A stretch of 64,000 bases of DNA from Prinsepia uniflora (taxonomy: Eukaryota > Streptophyta > Magnoliopsida > Rosales > Rosaceae). A model generated the notes under the pieces. It made no database searches. It was not told the origin of the DNA and was given only the letters and a program-made list of their open reading frames with translations. Below, one piece after another: positions 23,132-35,486 of this stretch. Numbering within the stretch: the first letter of the stretch is position 1; every line of letters begins with the position of its first letter. Position numbers and translations under genes: made by a program. The stretch lies in the NCBI GenBank assembly GCA_032719365.1, contig CM064862.1:61150243-61214242 (forward strand), written 5' to 3'.

Positions 23132-23474
23132 ATACCGTCCTTACTGTGCTCCTACAAGCTGCACCGTAAGCCGTTGCGGTTATACTGAACTCTCCGGGTC
23201 GTCTGGACTTATTCAAAACATACTTAAAGGTCACCAGTAACCTAGACAAGTCCTAAGCAAAACCCTCAAAACTCCCTGAAAAGTCAATATGTCTCGAACA
23301 CGCATCCCTAGGCTAAAAACCTCAATTTTACCTACCAACTAATCAACAATCGATCTGAAACCACCACCATTGGATCCGGATCAACGAAACCTTTGGAATG
23401 AGACTGGTCTCACCTCGAAAAATGAGCCCACGGGCCCCAATGTGCGGTTCAAAGTCCCTAGTTAGCGTTGAGTT

Positions 23475-23550
23475 GCTAACGTCATCGGTCAAGTCAACGG
23501 GTCAACTCAGTTAAGTCAACGTGTCAACTCAGTCAACCCGGTCAACAGCT
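23475..23550 (-). promoter_or_regulatory. Cluster of TTGAC (W-box core) motifs
   Basis: Seven GTCAA cores (TTGAC on the LTR sense strand) in about 65 bp, in units such as GGTCAACTCAGT. TTGAC is the WRKY-factor core. The homologous stretch in the partner LTR (33800-33930) has eight. Inducibility by WRKY factors is inferred. Confidence 0.5.
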
Positions 23551-24489
23551 CACTGGAGAAAATGACTGGTGTCCCCGTGCGCCGCCGTCTACAGCGGCCC
23601 AAAACTCTATTTTTTCCTGACACTTCAAACCTTGATATCTCACTCATTTCTTAACCAAATTGAACTTTCTACCTATGTAAATTCATTTACTCAGGCCAAG
23701 GAATCCAAATCTGAACCCAGAAATTGAAGAAAGTACCTAGATGTAAAGTTATGGCCTCCCAAAGTTTCAGCCAACCTTTGAACTTATATTTCGGCCACCT
23801 CTGTCGTCCAAAATCATCGATTCTTGCACCTACAAGATCGTATGAGCTCTAAGAACATGTTTGTGGGCTTAGAATCGATCAAACCATCAAAATCCGAAAT
23901 CCAAATTTGAAACCCTCGGTTTTACCTTAGTTTCGCGTGATTCTGGCCGTCCCCGCAGCGGCTCCGCCATCCTTAACCGTTCCCCAATCTCTCTCTCACA
24001 TCCTCTATACCTCTTCGTGGTTTCGAGAAGTTGAGGTGATGAAGATGGAAGGATGGTAAGGGTGGGTGTTCAGGTTGGAGAAGTAAAATGTGAGAAATGA
24101 AGATGAAAAAGGTCAAGGGAAATGGGTGCATGAATAAAATAAAATGGGACATAGGGTGGGTGACAAGTGCCACTCTTCCTATGGTCCAAAATCAGATATT
24201 TGGGTCCCACTAAAAACAAACCTTTTTGAAAACCGAACGATTCATGAATAGTTACTGATTCCTTTCATGAACCATAACTTTCTCGTCGAACGTCCGATTT
24301 CAACGTGCCTCCTGTCTATGAAAAACCTCGATCCTCGTGCATTTGACCTCCCAGGTCAAAATTCAACTTTTTGCCCATTCCAAGGGCAAAATCGTCATTT
24401 TACACCGACCATCCTAAAATCCTCAACTTATTCCCGATTAGTCTCGATAATCTTTAATTAATCCCGCAAACTTGGGACGGGTCGTTACA

Positions 24490-26140
24490 ATCTTCCCTCC
24501 TTAAAACTGACCCAAAGATACATCCAAACTGTGGAAATCCAATCCTACGTCAAACTCAAGGTGCTCACGTGTAAACGTAAACGTCCACTAACCAACCATA
24601 GTACTCATCCGTTCCCAAATGTAACTCGGCATTAACCACAATCCAACGGTCAATGCTGAGACGCAGCTCAATCTCTGTGATTGGATACGATCACAACCCA
24701 AGTCTCAGGAATCCAAACATCAACCGAGATATCTACACACCTCAAACTCACATGTATGTCCAACACACATGTAGGTCCAACTCACCTGTAGGTCTAACAC
24801 ACCTACAGGTCCAACTCACCTGTCAACTACACAAATACATTCGGAATCCAAACTGACGAGTCCCTTACTTTCCTATACCACTCTAACACTTTCCAAGATC
24901 ACAAGTCAACTTACCCTCCTACTCAGCTGCCAAGCTGACAATTCCTTTAACTCCTGGTCAGCTGCCAAGCTGACAATTCCATTAACTCCTGGTCAGCTGC
25001 CAAGCTGACAATTCCGTTAACTAAACTGACAACTTTTAGCTTTCATCCTGACGACCGTTCTCCTTTATCGATCCACAACTGACATCAAGCTGACATTCTG
25101 CTCTCACTAAGATGTGAGACCTTTTACAACATACTGTCACTATACGATTTCCTAACTGTACGCCACGCTCGCGACATATTGTCATGCTCCGCCAGTACTA
25201 TCAATGATCGAGTTACCAACGTAACCTCAACTCACTTTAAAGTCCTACTGGGGTACCTCGTACCAAACCTCATCTCACACAATGTCCAACTCTGTAAGCT
25301 TGACTCGAGAGATGTTCTAAACTGTCAACCACGTCTCTAGACCCGATCGAACGTTTACTCCAGCAGTGATAACACAACTCAAACCCTAGGGTTCCACTAG
25401 CCAACCACGGCTCTGAGCTCCAGCTCATACAATAACTAAACCCTCACAAGATCACTCTAATTACCAACACGTCCACCTCAGACTCAACCTGGTACCTCAA
25501 TGCACACTATAAACGTAAAGTTACTCAACACTCCACAACTACATTATTCAATGTGAGTAGGGCACATGTGCACACAACACACAACCACGAGCCACTACTC
25601 CAGTCTATTCGAGAACTTCCCTCACGTACAAACGTGGTACGGAAAAACAACCATGAACCAATCCACACACCACAACAACCTCGGATCTAGTGGAAAATCT
25701 AGTACGCCCACTACATGGTTACCAGCCAATCACGCTTCGACATTAGAGCCTGTCTGTCAGATCCTGTCCAGAGCAAGACGTACCTATCTCGAATATGTTG
25801 GTTACATGCCCCCATTTCCATTCAACAACACTCCAATAGGTGCGATAACGAACCTACCCACATCTTACTTTAGGTATCGACTATTTATCTCTTCCTGAAT
25901 GATACTCAACGTATCGTCTTCTTAACCATGGAATAACCTCTACCCAATCATCACTGACATTCATCCAATCCGAGTAAATCCAAACTAATTGACCACCCAA
26001 TCCTGAACTCTCTCACTATTTTTAAACCACACGATCTCCAATCAACTCAACAAATAACTCGCCCACCAAGTCTCGATCACCTCGATCGTCCCAACATCTC
26101 AACAGTCTCCACTAGGGTCGTCCACGACCTCAGCTGCTCC
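24490..26140 (-). other. Non-coding interior of the LARD-like element, 3' part
   Basis: No reading frame resembles gag, pol or env. It contains a short array of CTCACCTGTAGGTC-type repeats (24749-24836) and a 35-bp tandem repeat (24924-25021). Open frames present are short and lack recognisable domains. Confidence 0.6.
24924..25021. repeat. Three-copy 35-bp tandem repeat with internal hairpin
   Basis: Units start CAGCTGCCAAGCTGACAATT and differ by one base (CCTTTAA, CCATTAA, CCGTTAA). In the second and third units GTCAGC and GCTGAC are inverted around TGCCAA, so each can form a 6-bp stem with a 6-nt loop. Confidence 0.85.
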
Positions 26141-27774
26141 TGATATGCTCAAACTACGCATTTAATTAAACCCGTAATTCAAGTATATACATATTTTAAA
26201 CCCCTTTTGTGTCATTTTAGAATTGGTAAATATGGATATTGATAATGGTTAGTGAGAAAGAATAGAAGAATAAGTTGGGGGAGTTTTGAGTAAAGTGCAA
26301 TTATAAAAATACAAGTAAAAACAAGTATAAAAGTAATTCTACTTCTACTTTAACCAATGTACAAGTGAACTTTCCTTAAACATAAAATTCACCAATACTT
26401 TAGCATTTGCATATATTTGAACCAATCAAAAAATCCTACCTTCACAAACTCAATTTCCTTCAAACATTTTTCATATTATAAATGCACCGAACAGTTATAA
26501 TACGATTTACCTTAAGTTGTTGATTGAATGCGCCGAACAGCGGTCAAACATTAAATCATCTTCAAATCTATTCTAAATGCACTGAACAGCGAATAAACAT
26601 TTAGCTTTGAAATGAAGGTTAAGTACTAAAATGTAAGAAGTAAATGATTTTTAGAAAGTAAAATACATGGAGATTGTATTCAATTTTACAAAAGATAGGA
26701 AGGAAAAACTAACACATATATTGCATTATAAATAGAACCAATAACAAATAAAAGAGTTTAAGAAGATTGAGAGCAAATGTTACACTTTCGAAATGGATGA
26801 GAACAATGGATTGTTTTTCACAAGGATCACCGAACAGCAGCAGAAACCTTGTGAAGATGGGAAAGATAAAACAAGGGAAATTCGGACTTGAACTCTTAAA
26901 CTTTGTATTGGAAATATTTTGCCAAATTTTCTCCTAAGGAAAGCTCAAAGTGTGCCTAAAAGAAAAGTCCCCTCAACAAGGAAAATGAACCCCTATTTTT
27001 AGGAAACAAAAGCTACTTAAACTCTAAAAAAATATAAAAAAAAGTAAATAAAAATTACAATAAAAAGTTAATTAGAGAAATGATGGCTTAGTGGCTGATT
27101 TGGCGTGAAATCATTGTGAAAAGCTGCCCAAAAAGAGGTAGGTTTGATGTAGAAAATTAAAGGCATGGAGTAGTTTTTCAATCAGCAAAGAGCAGCTGGA
27201 AAAACCAGGGGAAGTCGGCGGCTAAAGCCGGGTTCTGACAGGTCAGGTTCGGCGGCAGCATCGCTGATAGGGGCCAGACGATCAGCGCACGTGTGCTGAG
27301 CTGGAGAAGTAACCTTCGGCTTCGGTAGGCGCGCTCCGAAGCGATGGTGAGCAGTTCAGTGTGTGCACGTCGAAATCCTCGTGGCTGATGGACGGGGACG
27401 CACTGAGCTGGGTTGCACGAGTTTTGGGCTAGGCCGAACAAGTGGGCTGAGCTATGGGCTTGCATGACTTAGGCTGATGCGCTGGGTTGTGGGCCTGCGT
27501 GACTTGGGCTAATGGGCCGATTTTCCTGGGTTGAGCAAAAGAATTTGCAATTTTTTAAAAATGAATTTAAATAAATCCATCGAATTTCGTCCATATTTTA
27601 TTCGTTTGAACTTCGATCGGGGACGATTCCTTAGCCAAAACGCTCCAAATTCCAAACTTTATTTATTTTTACAAAAATCCCACAAAATAAATTATTTTCT
27701 CCAATTGTTTATTATTTTAATATTAAAATTCAAGTATAAAGGGTATAAAATAATGTTTAATTAACGACCTATTA
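26141..27774 (-). repeat. 3' LTR of the Athila/Tat-like element
   Basis: About 1.6 kb, AT-rich on its left side with a GC-richer block at 27190-27530. Its right 500 bp is closely matched by 31521-31954, which defines it as an LTR. Confidence 0.75.
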
Positions 27775-29552
27775 AATACCCCCACACTTAAACTTTACTA
27801 GTCCCTAGCAAATACTAAAATTAAACTACGAATTCAAAACAAGTAAGTCGTTAACCATTTGTCTCAAAATTTCATTATTATCATGGCATAAAATATTTTC
27901 ATTGAAAGCATTTAAGCATATTGAATCCAAGAGTTAATACATGGTAACAAAATGGTTCAACAAGTAAGATATTGAGTAAATATGGTAAAATGGATCTCAA
28001 CATGAATCTAATAAGTATGAATCAACTCACAAGGATATGCACTCATAAATTTACTTAATTGTAAGGGTTTGTGTTTGCACTCAAAGTATGTGAAAAGATA
28101 ATAGAAATAAAGTATTTTTGAAAAATTTCAAACAAACACCTCATGATAAAAATAAAAAATAAACATACTTGCACAAATGAACCAAAACCATAAGTTTACT
28201 CAAGTGATTGACTCAACTAATCAAAATTTACCATCTTAAGGATCATAAGGTCTTTATAAAGGTTGTAATGGGGTTAAGTAGCGCTTGAATTCGTTACAAG
28301 ACTCTATAGACTCCCAAAACGTATCATAATTTCCCAACCTTAGTGCAATGATATCAAGAATTCATCCTTCAAGTATAAGCCATGTTTCATTATGTTGGGC
28401 CTCATAATCATTCTTTGTGCTGGATTTACAAATATAAAGGATTTAACTCAAACATTACATAATCAAACCTTATTACCTTGATAAAGACTCAAAACACAGT
28501 TTTTTTTTTATATCAAGGTAATAACATGTGTCAATAATACAATAAAACTTGAGTAAGTAAATCCAAGTAATACACATAAAAGTCTTTACAACATCATCAT
28601 TTTCTCTTTACATGATCTTCATGTCTTCAACCGAGTCTTTGGAACAAAGGTGAAAGATGTCTATACTAGGCTCAAATGTTTAGATAATCATGATGATGAA
28701 TGAAATGCTTAATGTGGGCTAAAAGAGATTAAAACTAAAGGGGTCGCAACTTGTGCGCACAAATAAGGAACGTGGATGTTTCAATTTGTGGTGTTAACCC
28801 TAATGCCTTAACCATGTCCAAAATCAGAGAGTTTATTGACTTAAAAGCTTTGAAATCACATAGAATAAGTTCTAGTACTCTAAAGTTCATTAAAAGCTAT
28901 GGCAAGCAGTTATGAGGCATATGTATATCAATTTAAACAAAGAACTTATGAATCACTCATCCAGAATGTATATAAAGTTCTAAAGCTCACATAAGGTTCA
29001 CATGATTCATACTTATCTTATCATGCTCGTTTATGTACCAATTTACATGCATTATTTACAAGTTATAACACTTAATCACAAGTATTAACAAACAAATTCA
29101 AGTTCTAGTGATCATCTTTGTATCCATAACATATTTATTTCTCTTCATTATTATCATTGACAGGTTAAGGGAAGCTTAAGAATCGTAAAAACACTAAATG
29201 GAAAAAGACTCAAGAAAGCCAAAAACAAATTAAAACTTTTTTTAAAAAAACTTTATAAAACAATTTAATTGCACAATTAAAATTGTAAACCATTCCCCCA
29301 CACTTAAATTTTACATTGTCCTCAATGTAAGCAAGTAGAAAGTAATCAAACATAGAATCAAAGGAAGGAAGATGATTTACAAAAATGAAGCAAGAAAAAC
29401 ATGAAATAAACAAAGTAAAAGAGAGTGAAAAGTTGAAAGAAAGAAAATCCACGTTTATGACTCCTTTACAAGTCGGGAACACATTGGGTTGCCTCCCAAC
29501 AAGCGCTTGAAGTTTAACTTCCAGTCAGCCTAGACCAAGTGCTCCAGTCTGT
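27775..29552 (-). other. AT-rich 3' internal region of the Athila/Tat-like element
   Basis: Starts with the cytosine tract that mirrors the polypurine tract. The rest is AT-rich non-coding sequence with a T-run near 28500. No env-like frame is intact. Confidence 0.6.
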
Positions 29553-31520
29553 TCATCTGATGGGACATCGCAGCACTCTATCTGACTCCACATCGTGTTC
29601 TCCAATTACCTCAATGTAAGGCTTCAATCTATGGCCATTGACCTTGAAATCTTTTCCAATTCCAACGTGTTTGATCTGTATGGCTCCATGGGCAAACACA
29701 TTAGTAACAACAAAAGGACCTACCCATCTAGAACATAATTTACCAGGAACGAGTCTAAGTCGGGAATTGAACAACAAAACTTTCTGGCCAATCTCAAACA
29801 TCTTACTCTTGCTATATTTGCCATGAAATGACTTAGTCTTCTCTATGTGGATCGGAGCATTTTTGAATGCATCATTTCTGATCTCCTCAAGCTCACTCAG
29901 TTGGACTTTTCAATGCAACCCGGCGTCATCCAGCTTGATGTTGAAAGTCTTGATAGCCCATCATGCTTTGTCCTCCAGTTCCACCTGAAGGTTGCATGCT
30001 TTGCCATAGACCAAACTATAGGGTCACATTCCTATAGGGGTTTCGTATGTCGTCATGTATGCCCAAAGTGCATCATCCAACTGTTGGCTCCAATCCTTAC
30101 GATTAGGGCCTACGGTTCTCTCTAAAATCTTCTTGATCTCCATATTACTAACTTCGGCCATTCCACTCGTTTGAGGATGATAAGGTGTAGAAACTCTGTG
30201 AGTGACACTGTACCGTTTCATTAAACCTTCAACGGTCTTGTTGCAAAAATGACTTCTACCGTCACTTATTAGGACTCGTGGGATCCCAAACATGGAAAGA
30301 ATGTTAGTTTTGAGGAAATCTGCAACATTTTTAAAGTCATTAGTCCTGATGACCTTACCTTTCACCCATTTTGATACATAATCAACAACAAGTAAGATAT
30401 AGAGATAGCCATTAGATTGAGGAAATGGACCCATAAAATCGATACCCCAAACATCAAATATATCAACAATTAAAACATAATGTTGTGGCATTTCATCCCT
30501 TCATCCTAAGTTTATGAATCTTTGGCATTTATCACAGGCTAAACAGAATGAATGTACATCTTTAAACAGTGTGCGCCAATATAATCCAGATTCTAAAAAT
30601 TTAAATACAGTTTTTTCTAGACCCAAAGTGACCTCCACAAGCATGGTTATGCCAGAATTCGAGGACTGGCCTATGTTCCATATTAGGGACACATCTCCTA
30701 ATTAGTAAATCCCCACATTGTGGTAGGCAGCTGCTTGGTGACTAAGTAATTGAGAGGACTTAGCATGATTCTTGAGTTTATCTTTTTGTGCACGAGTGAG
30801 AGTGGTAGGCAGCTGCTTGGTGACTAAGTAATTGACAATATCATCATACCAAGGAGTATTTACCTCGATTCCGAAGAGTTGTTCATTCGGAAACATCTCT
30901 TGAATCGCCACAGGATATCGTTCATGTACCATACGGCACAAGTGGTCAGCTAGCACATTCTCTGCACCTTTTTTTTCCTTAATCTCGATGTCAAACTCTT
31001 GAAGATGAAGAAGAATCCATCGGATTAACCTTGGTTTAGCTTCCTTCTTGGCCAGTAGATACTTTAGTACTGCATGATCAGTGTAAATAATGACTTTAGT
31101 TCGAAGTAAATAAGAACAAAACTTATCTAAAGAAAACACAACATCAAGCAACTCCTTCTTAGTGGTGGTGTAGTTCATTTGGGCATCATTCAAAGTTCTA
31201 GATGCATAGTATAAGGCGTAGGACTTCTTGTCTCGCCTTTGTTTGAGCACAGCACCAACTGCATAATCAGAGACATCACACATTAGTTCAAAGGGTATTG
31301 ACCAATCTGGGCCACAAAGAATAGAAGTAGTGGTTAAAAGATTTTTAAGCCTGTCAAAAGCTTCCTGACAGTTTGCATCAAAGACAAAGGGTGTCTATTT
31401 CTAAAGCAATCGGCACAAAGGCCTTGCAATGTGGGAAAAGTGCTTGATAAATCTTCTATAGAAACCTACGTCACCAAGAAATGAACAAATCTCTCTCACA
31501 AAAGTGGGAGAGGGTAAGTG
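29553..31520 (-). pseudogene. pol: pol remnant: partial RT, RNase H and integrase
   Basis: Read on the minus strand, the order is: the end of reverse transcriptase (GFYRRFIKHFSHIARPLCRL, with a stop just after), RNase H (ALYYASRTLNDAQMNYTTT, YTDHAVLKYLLAKKEAKPR), the integrase zinc region (CLACDKCQR), the integrase core (FDVWGIDFMGPFPQSNGY, YHPQTSGMAEVSN) and the integrase C-terminal part (KVLLFNSRLRLVPGKL, SRWVGPF). The wording of the last segment is typical of the Athila/Tat branch of Ty3/Gypsy. Frames are separated by stops and frameshifts. The catalytic reverse transcriptase centre is deleted, so it cannot make active enzyme. Confidence 0.88.
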
Positions 31521-31954
31521 GCTAGACGATCAGCGTACACGTGCTAAGCTAGAGAAGTAACCTTCAGCAGGCGCGCTCTGAAGCGATGGTGAGTGGTTCA
31601 GTGAGTGCACGTTGAAATCCTCGCAGCTGATGAATGAGGACGCGCTGGGCTAGGCGGCGCAAGTTTTAGGCTGGGCCGAACAAGTGGACTGGTCTGTAGG
31701 CTTGCGTGACTTGGGCTGATGCGCTGGGCTATGGGCGTGCGTGACTTGGACTGATGGGCGTCCATAATTTCATCGTTTGAACTCCGATCAGGACGATTTT
31801 TTCAATAAAACACTACAAATTCCAAGCTTTATTTATTTCTACAAAAATCCCACAAAATAAATTATTTTCTCCACTTGTTTATTATTTTAATATTAAAATT
31901 CAAGTATAAAGGGTGTAAAATAATATAAAATAATGCTTAATTAACGACCTATCA
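31521..31954 (-). repeat. Truncated 5' LTR of the Athila/Tat-like element
   Basis: Homologous to the right half of the left LTR from GACGATCAGCG onward, but joined at its left edge to reverse-transcriptase sequence. The joint marks a deletion of the rest of the LTR, the primer site, gag and the start of pol. Confidence 0.8.
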
Positions 31955-32214
31955 GCTTCCCATAGCACAACCAACCTGACCAATGAACGGCCTGCACTCA
32001 AAATAGTCGTCATATCTTGCCTTTTTCGGGGGTCTAATCTTACTAAACCACGACATACTCTGCCAAACGTAACCTAACTGAGGTTTGTTTCCACTAAATT
32101 CCCCTATTCTTACCCTAACTATTAGGTTGATGTCAGGTTGTCTTCCTCGTAAAGACATCACATCATGCACATGCGTCACGCTCTAAGAGCAACCCAAATG
32201 CTTTAATAACACGC
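31955..32214 (-). other. LARD interior, 5' part, with decayed primer-binding site
   Basis: The reverse complement of 32200-32211 is TGTTATTAAAGC, in the place where TGGTATCAGAGC is expected. The sequence beyond it (GGGTTGCTCTTAGAG, AACCTAATAGTTAGGGT) matches the region after an intact primer site at 55454 (GAGTTGCTCTTGGAG, AACCTGATAGTTGGGGT). This places both in related non-coding elements. Confidence 0.7.
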
Positions 32215-34835
32215 TGACATGACTCATCCCAATCCCCCCGGGATTAATGCGGGATGTGCTATGCTCTTGTCTAAGACCTCGTGTCAGACTAGAGATACAC
32301 CAAAACCCTCTCGGGGCAGCCAGAGTGCGCTAGGATCTATGGAGACATGTGATGTCTCGGTCTCTGCTACAGCCCGCATCCGCGATCAACTTGAAGGGTA
32401 TTAAAAACATCAAAAGCTGTGAGTGGACAAAAATAAATAGTTTTATAAAACACATTTATGAAAAGACAATTATACCCTTCATTAAAAACATGCATGCATA
32501 TAAAACCAGCTACCACAACCATTTCTTTAAATCAAATCATATGGATTTTCAAATCAATACACAGTGAAACAGAGTGGGGTCTTAGCCCAAAACTAAAACA
32601 CGTGGGGTCTCTACCTAAATCGGTAAATTACAGTTTAACCAATCATTGGCATGCCAGATGTTTGACATGCCAAATGTCTAATCAAAATTATCGGGTTCTA
32701 AAGCTACGCATGCTACTCGAGGTCTCAAGTCTGAGGGTTCCCCTGGGTCCACCAGTGTTCGGGGCGGTACCATAATGGTATTGCTCCCCCGGATCACTGC
32801 CTGGGTTATATCGATCCCAAGCAATCTTCATCCCGAGCCTCTCCGTAGAGCAGCTCCTCTCAGGCAATGCTTCGTGACTACTCCAGGATACTACGGAACG
32901 TCTGGAGGAGACAACCACTCGTAAGGATGGTATATTTAAAATCCGAAATCAAACCAGTGAAAGCCCATCGTAAAACCGTTTATAAATATTTCAACAGGGT
33001 CTCAACTCGAGGTATAACTTCCATATACCATTTCCACAAAATCAGGATACCGTGAATCTGATCCAATCCAAATCCAAATCTCATTAGGGTCTCAAACCCT
33101 AAATCACATTTCATAAACCACAACTAGGCCTTAGCCCGATACCATAAACCAATTGGGCCTTAAGCCCGATATCTCATAAATCAACTGGGCCTCAAGCACG
33201 ATATCTCATAAATCAACTGGGCCTCAAACACACAATAATATTTCCAAATCCGTAATTGTTTCATGGTTCAAATCATTTGAAAACCAAAGCACGTATCAAA
33301 TCCAGCATAAGTCCAAAGTACAACATAAAGTATAAATTCTTGAAATACGTGCAATCAACATAAGTACAAAAATGCCGAACACCATACTCGTATGCACTAA
33401 AGGAATTTCAAATCAAATATATAAGACATATAAAATAGTTATGCATGCATCATATTTAGAAAACAAATGTCCACTCAAATATCGTCCTTGTTGCGCGCTT
33501 GCAAGTTGCACCATAAGCCGTTATGGTTATACTGAACTCTCCGGATCATCCAAACTAGTTCAAAACATACTTAAAGGTCACCACTAACCTAGAAAAGTCC
33601 TAAGAATACCCCTTAAAACTCCCTGAAAAGTCAACATGTCCCAGGCACACATCTCTAGGCTAAAAACCTCAATTTGAGCTACCAAACGATCTCTAATCGA
33701 CCTAAAACCACAACCATTGGATCCGGATCGTCGAAACCTTTTGAATGGGACTGGTCTCACCTCGAAAAATTTTCCCACACGCCTCCACGCACAGGTTAAA
33801 ATCCCTGGTCAACACTGGTCAAAGTTAATGGCTAACATCAGTAAGTCCAAACTGACGTCATCAGTCAACGGATCAACTCGGTCAAGTTAACGGATCAACT
33901 CGGTCAAGTCAACTTGGTCAACCCAGTCAACGGCTCGCTGAAGAAGAAGATCGGCGGCGCACGGTGGTCGGAAAACTCCATTTTTGCCCGAAACTTCAAA
34001 CCTTGATATCTCATTCATTTCTCAATCAAATTCAACGTTCTACCTATGTAATTTTATCTACTCAAGCCAAGGAATCCAAATCTGAACCCAGAAATTGAAG
34101 AAAGTACATGGGTTTAAAGTTATGGCCTTCTAAAGTTTCGGCCAACCTTTGAACTTGTATTCTAGCCACCTCCATCGTCCAAAATCATTCATTCTTGCAC
34201 CTACAAGCTTGTATGAGCTCCAAGAATATGTTTATGGGCTTAGAATCGATCAAACTATCAAAATCTGAAGCCCAAATTTGAAACCCACGGTTTTACCTTG
34301 GTTTCTCTTGATTCCATCCATCCCCGCGGCAGCTCTGCTGTCCTTAGCCGTTCCCCAGTCTCTCTCTCACGTCCTCTTTACCTCTCCATGGTCTCACGAA
34401 GGTGAGGTGATGAAGATGGAAGGATGGTGGGGGTGGGTGTTCGGGTTGGAAAAGGAAAATGTGAGAAATGAAGATGAAAAAGGTGAAGGGAAATGGTTGA
34501 TTGAATAAAATAAAATGGGTCATAGGGTGGGTGACAAGTGTCACTCTTCCTATGATCTGAAATCAGATATTTGGGTCCCACTGAAAACAAACCTTTTTGA
34601 AAACCGAATGATCCTTGAATAATTCCCAATTCCTTTCGTGGACCATAACTATCCCGTCGAACGTCCGATTTCGACGTGCCGCCTATTTACGGACTCGTAA
34701 CATCCTGATCTACGTAATGGCACTCGGTCCTCGTGCCAAGGGAAAAATCGTCATTTTACGCCGACCATCTGAAAATCCTCGACTCATTCCCGATAATCCT
34801 TAATTAATCCCGTAAACTTGGGACGTGTCATTACA
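32215..34835 (-). repeat. 5' LTR of the LARD-like element
   Basis: Homologous to 21946-24489 over its length and ends GACGTGTCATTACA next to TACCA. It keeps hairpins (GGGTCTCAAACCC 33087-33099; GGGCCTTAAGCCC 33155-33167), the TTGAC cluster and the 34-bp palindrome (34521-34554). The donor-like motif reads TTGAGTGGAC and the acceptor TTCAAG, so splice-like signals are weakened here compared with the partner LTR. Its outer end lies 651 bp before the GA 3-oxidase start codon. Confidence 0.85.
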
Positions 34836-34840
34836 TACCA

Positions 34841-35486
34841 GACTTGTGTAATTTAATTTTAAATTGTGTATAGTTCATTAGTTTTTTTTTTTTTGAGGTA
34901 TTATAGTTCATTAATTCAAACACCAGGTTTTGAAAACAAAATTACAAGCCGCATTATGTTAAAACAAGCTATTATAAATGCGGATCTAATACATAATTAG
35001 CCTAACATTATCCATTGAACTTATTTATTGGGATAATTAAGAATGTGGTGTACATATGCATGGTCCAATTGAATATCAATATATACGTGCATGGATATAT
35101 ACATCGAACGTACATTGATTGTGATCCGTATGGTCATTATTTTTTTATACATATATATTAATGGCATCCATATATAGTAAGAAATTCATATCGGATACTA
35201 TATTCCTGATTGGGTATAGCACTTAAATTTGAGAGCATGAACATATGTATATATATATATACACACACATGTATAGAAATTGATCCACATATAGAAATTC
35301 ATAATCTCTATTGGGTATTGTATTCCATATATGTCCTATCATATAATTAAGGTCATATACCCATTAATTCACACACAATATATATCTATCATATTTGCTT
35401 TGACGTACATTTCACTCAACACCCGCAAACAATAACTCTCGTGGAACCTTGAACTTTCTCTGACTTGATCTCCTAAGACAGTTGCA
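34841..35486 (+). promoter_or_regulatory. Upstream region of the GA 3-oxidase gene
   Basis: AT-rich sequence between the LARD and the start codon, with several TATATATA stretches. The one at about 35380-35390 (ATATATATCTATC) is the best placed TATA candidate, about 100 bp from the ATG. It also holds a TA/CA run at 35250-35268. No ORF. Confidence 0.4.

Larger units (their letters stand above)
21946..24489 (-). repeat. 3' LTR of the LARD-like element
   Basis: Runs from TGACAAGACCCATCC to GGGACGGGTCGTTACA on the plus strand. Just beyond its right end, ATCTTCCCTCCTTAAA is the reverse of a purine tract, identifying this as the 3' copy. It contains the conserved block GATGTCTCGGTCTCTGC, hairpins (for example GGGTCTCAAACCC at 22793-22805), a TTGAC cluster and the 34-bp palindrome (24150-24183). 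Confidence 0.85.
26141..31954 (-). mobile_element. Athila/Tat-like Gypsy element with internal deletion
   Basis: Minus-strand element nested in the LARD interior. The left LTR (26141-27774) starts TGATATGCTC and ends ACGACCTATTA; a tract of cytosines just outside is the reverse of its polypurine tract. The right LTR piece (31521-31954) is homologous to the second half of the left one and ends ACGACCTATCA. Flanks GCTCC and GCTTC are a near-matching target duplication. Between lie the 3' UTR, integrase, RNase H and part of reverse transcriptase. Primer site, gag, protease and most of reverse transcriptase are missing: the RT frame is fused directly to the middle of the right LTR. Confidence 0.8.
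21946..34835 (-). mobile_element. LARD-like non-coding LTR retrotransposon with nested Athila-type element
   Basis: Two minus-strand LTRs of one family (21946-24489 and 32215-34835) face the same way, with near-identical flanks TGCCA and TACCA as the probable target duplication. The interior of the original element is 24490-26140 plus 31955-32214, with no recognisable gag or pol, so it resembles a large retrotransposon derivative. The primer site next to the right LTR has decayed to TGTTATTAAAGC. The interior is occupied by a separate internally deleted Athila/Tat-like element. LTR divergence and the decayed primer site indicate an old insertion. Confidence 0.75.

Noticed and set aside
25566..25898. 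110-codon plus-strand frame in the LARD interior
   Set aside because: Opposite to the element's direction, Thr/His/Pro-rich, no domain; likely chance in a C-rich stretch.
27178..27465. 95-codon minus-strand frame
   Set aside because: Within the Athila-type LTR; the homologous right LTR (31521 onward) does not keep the frame.
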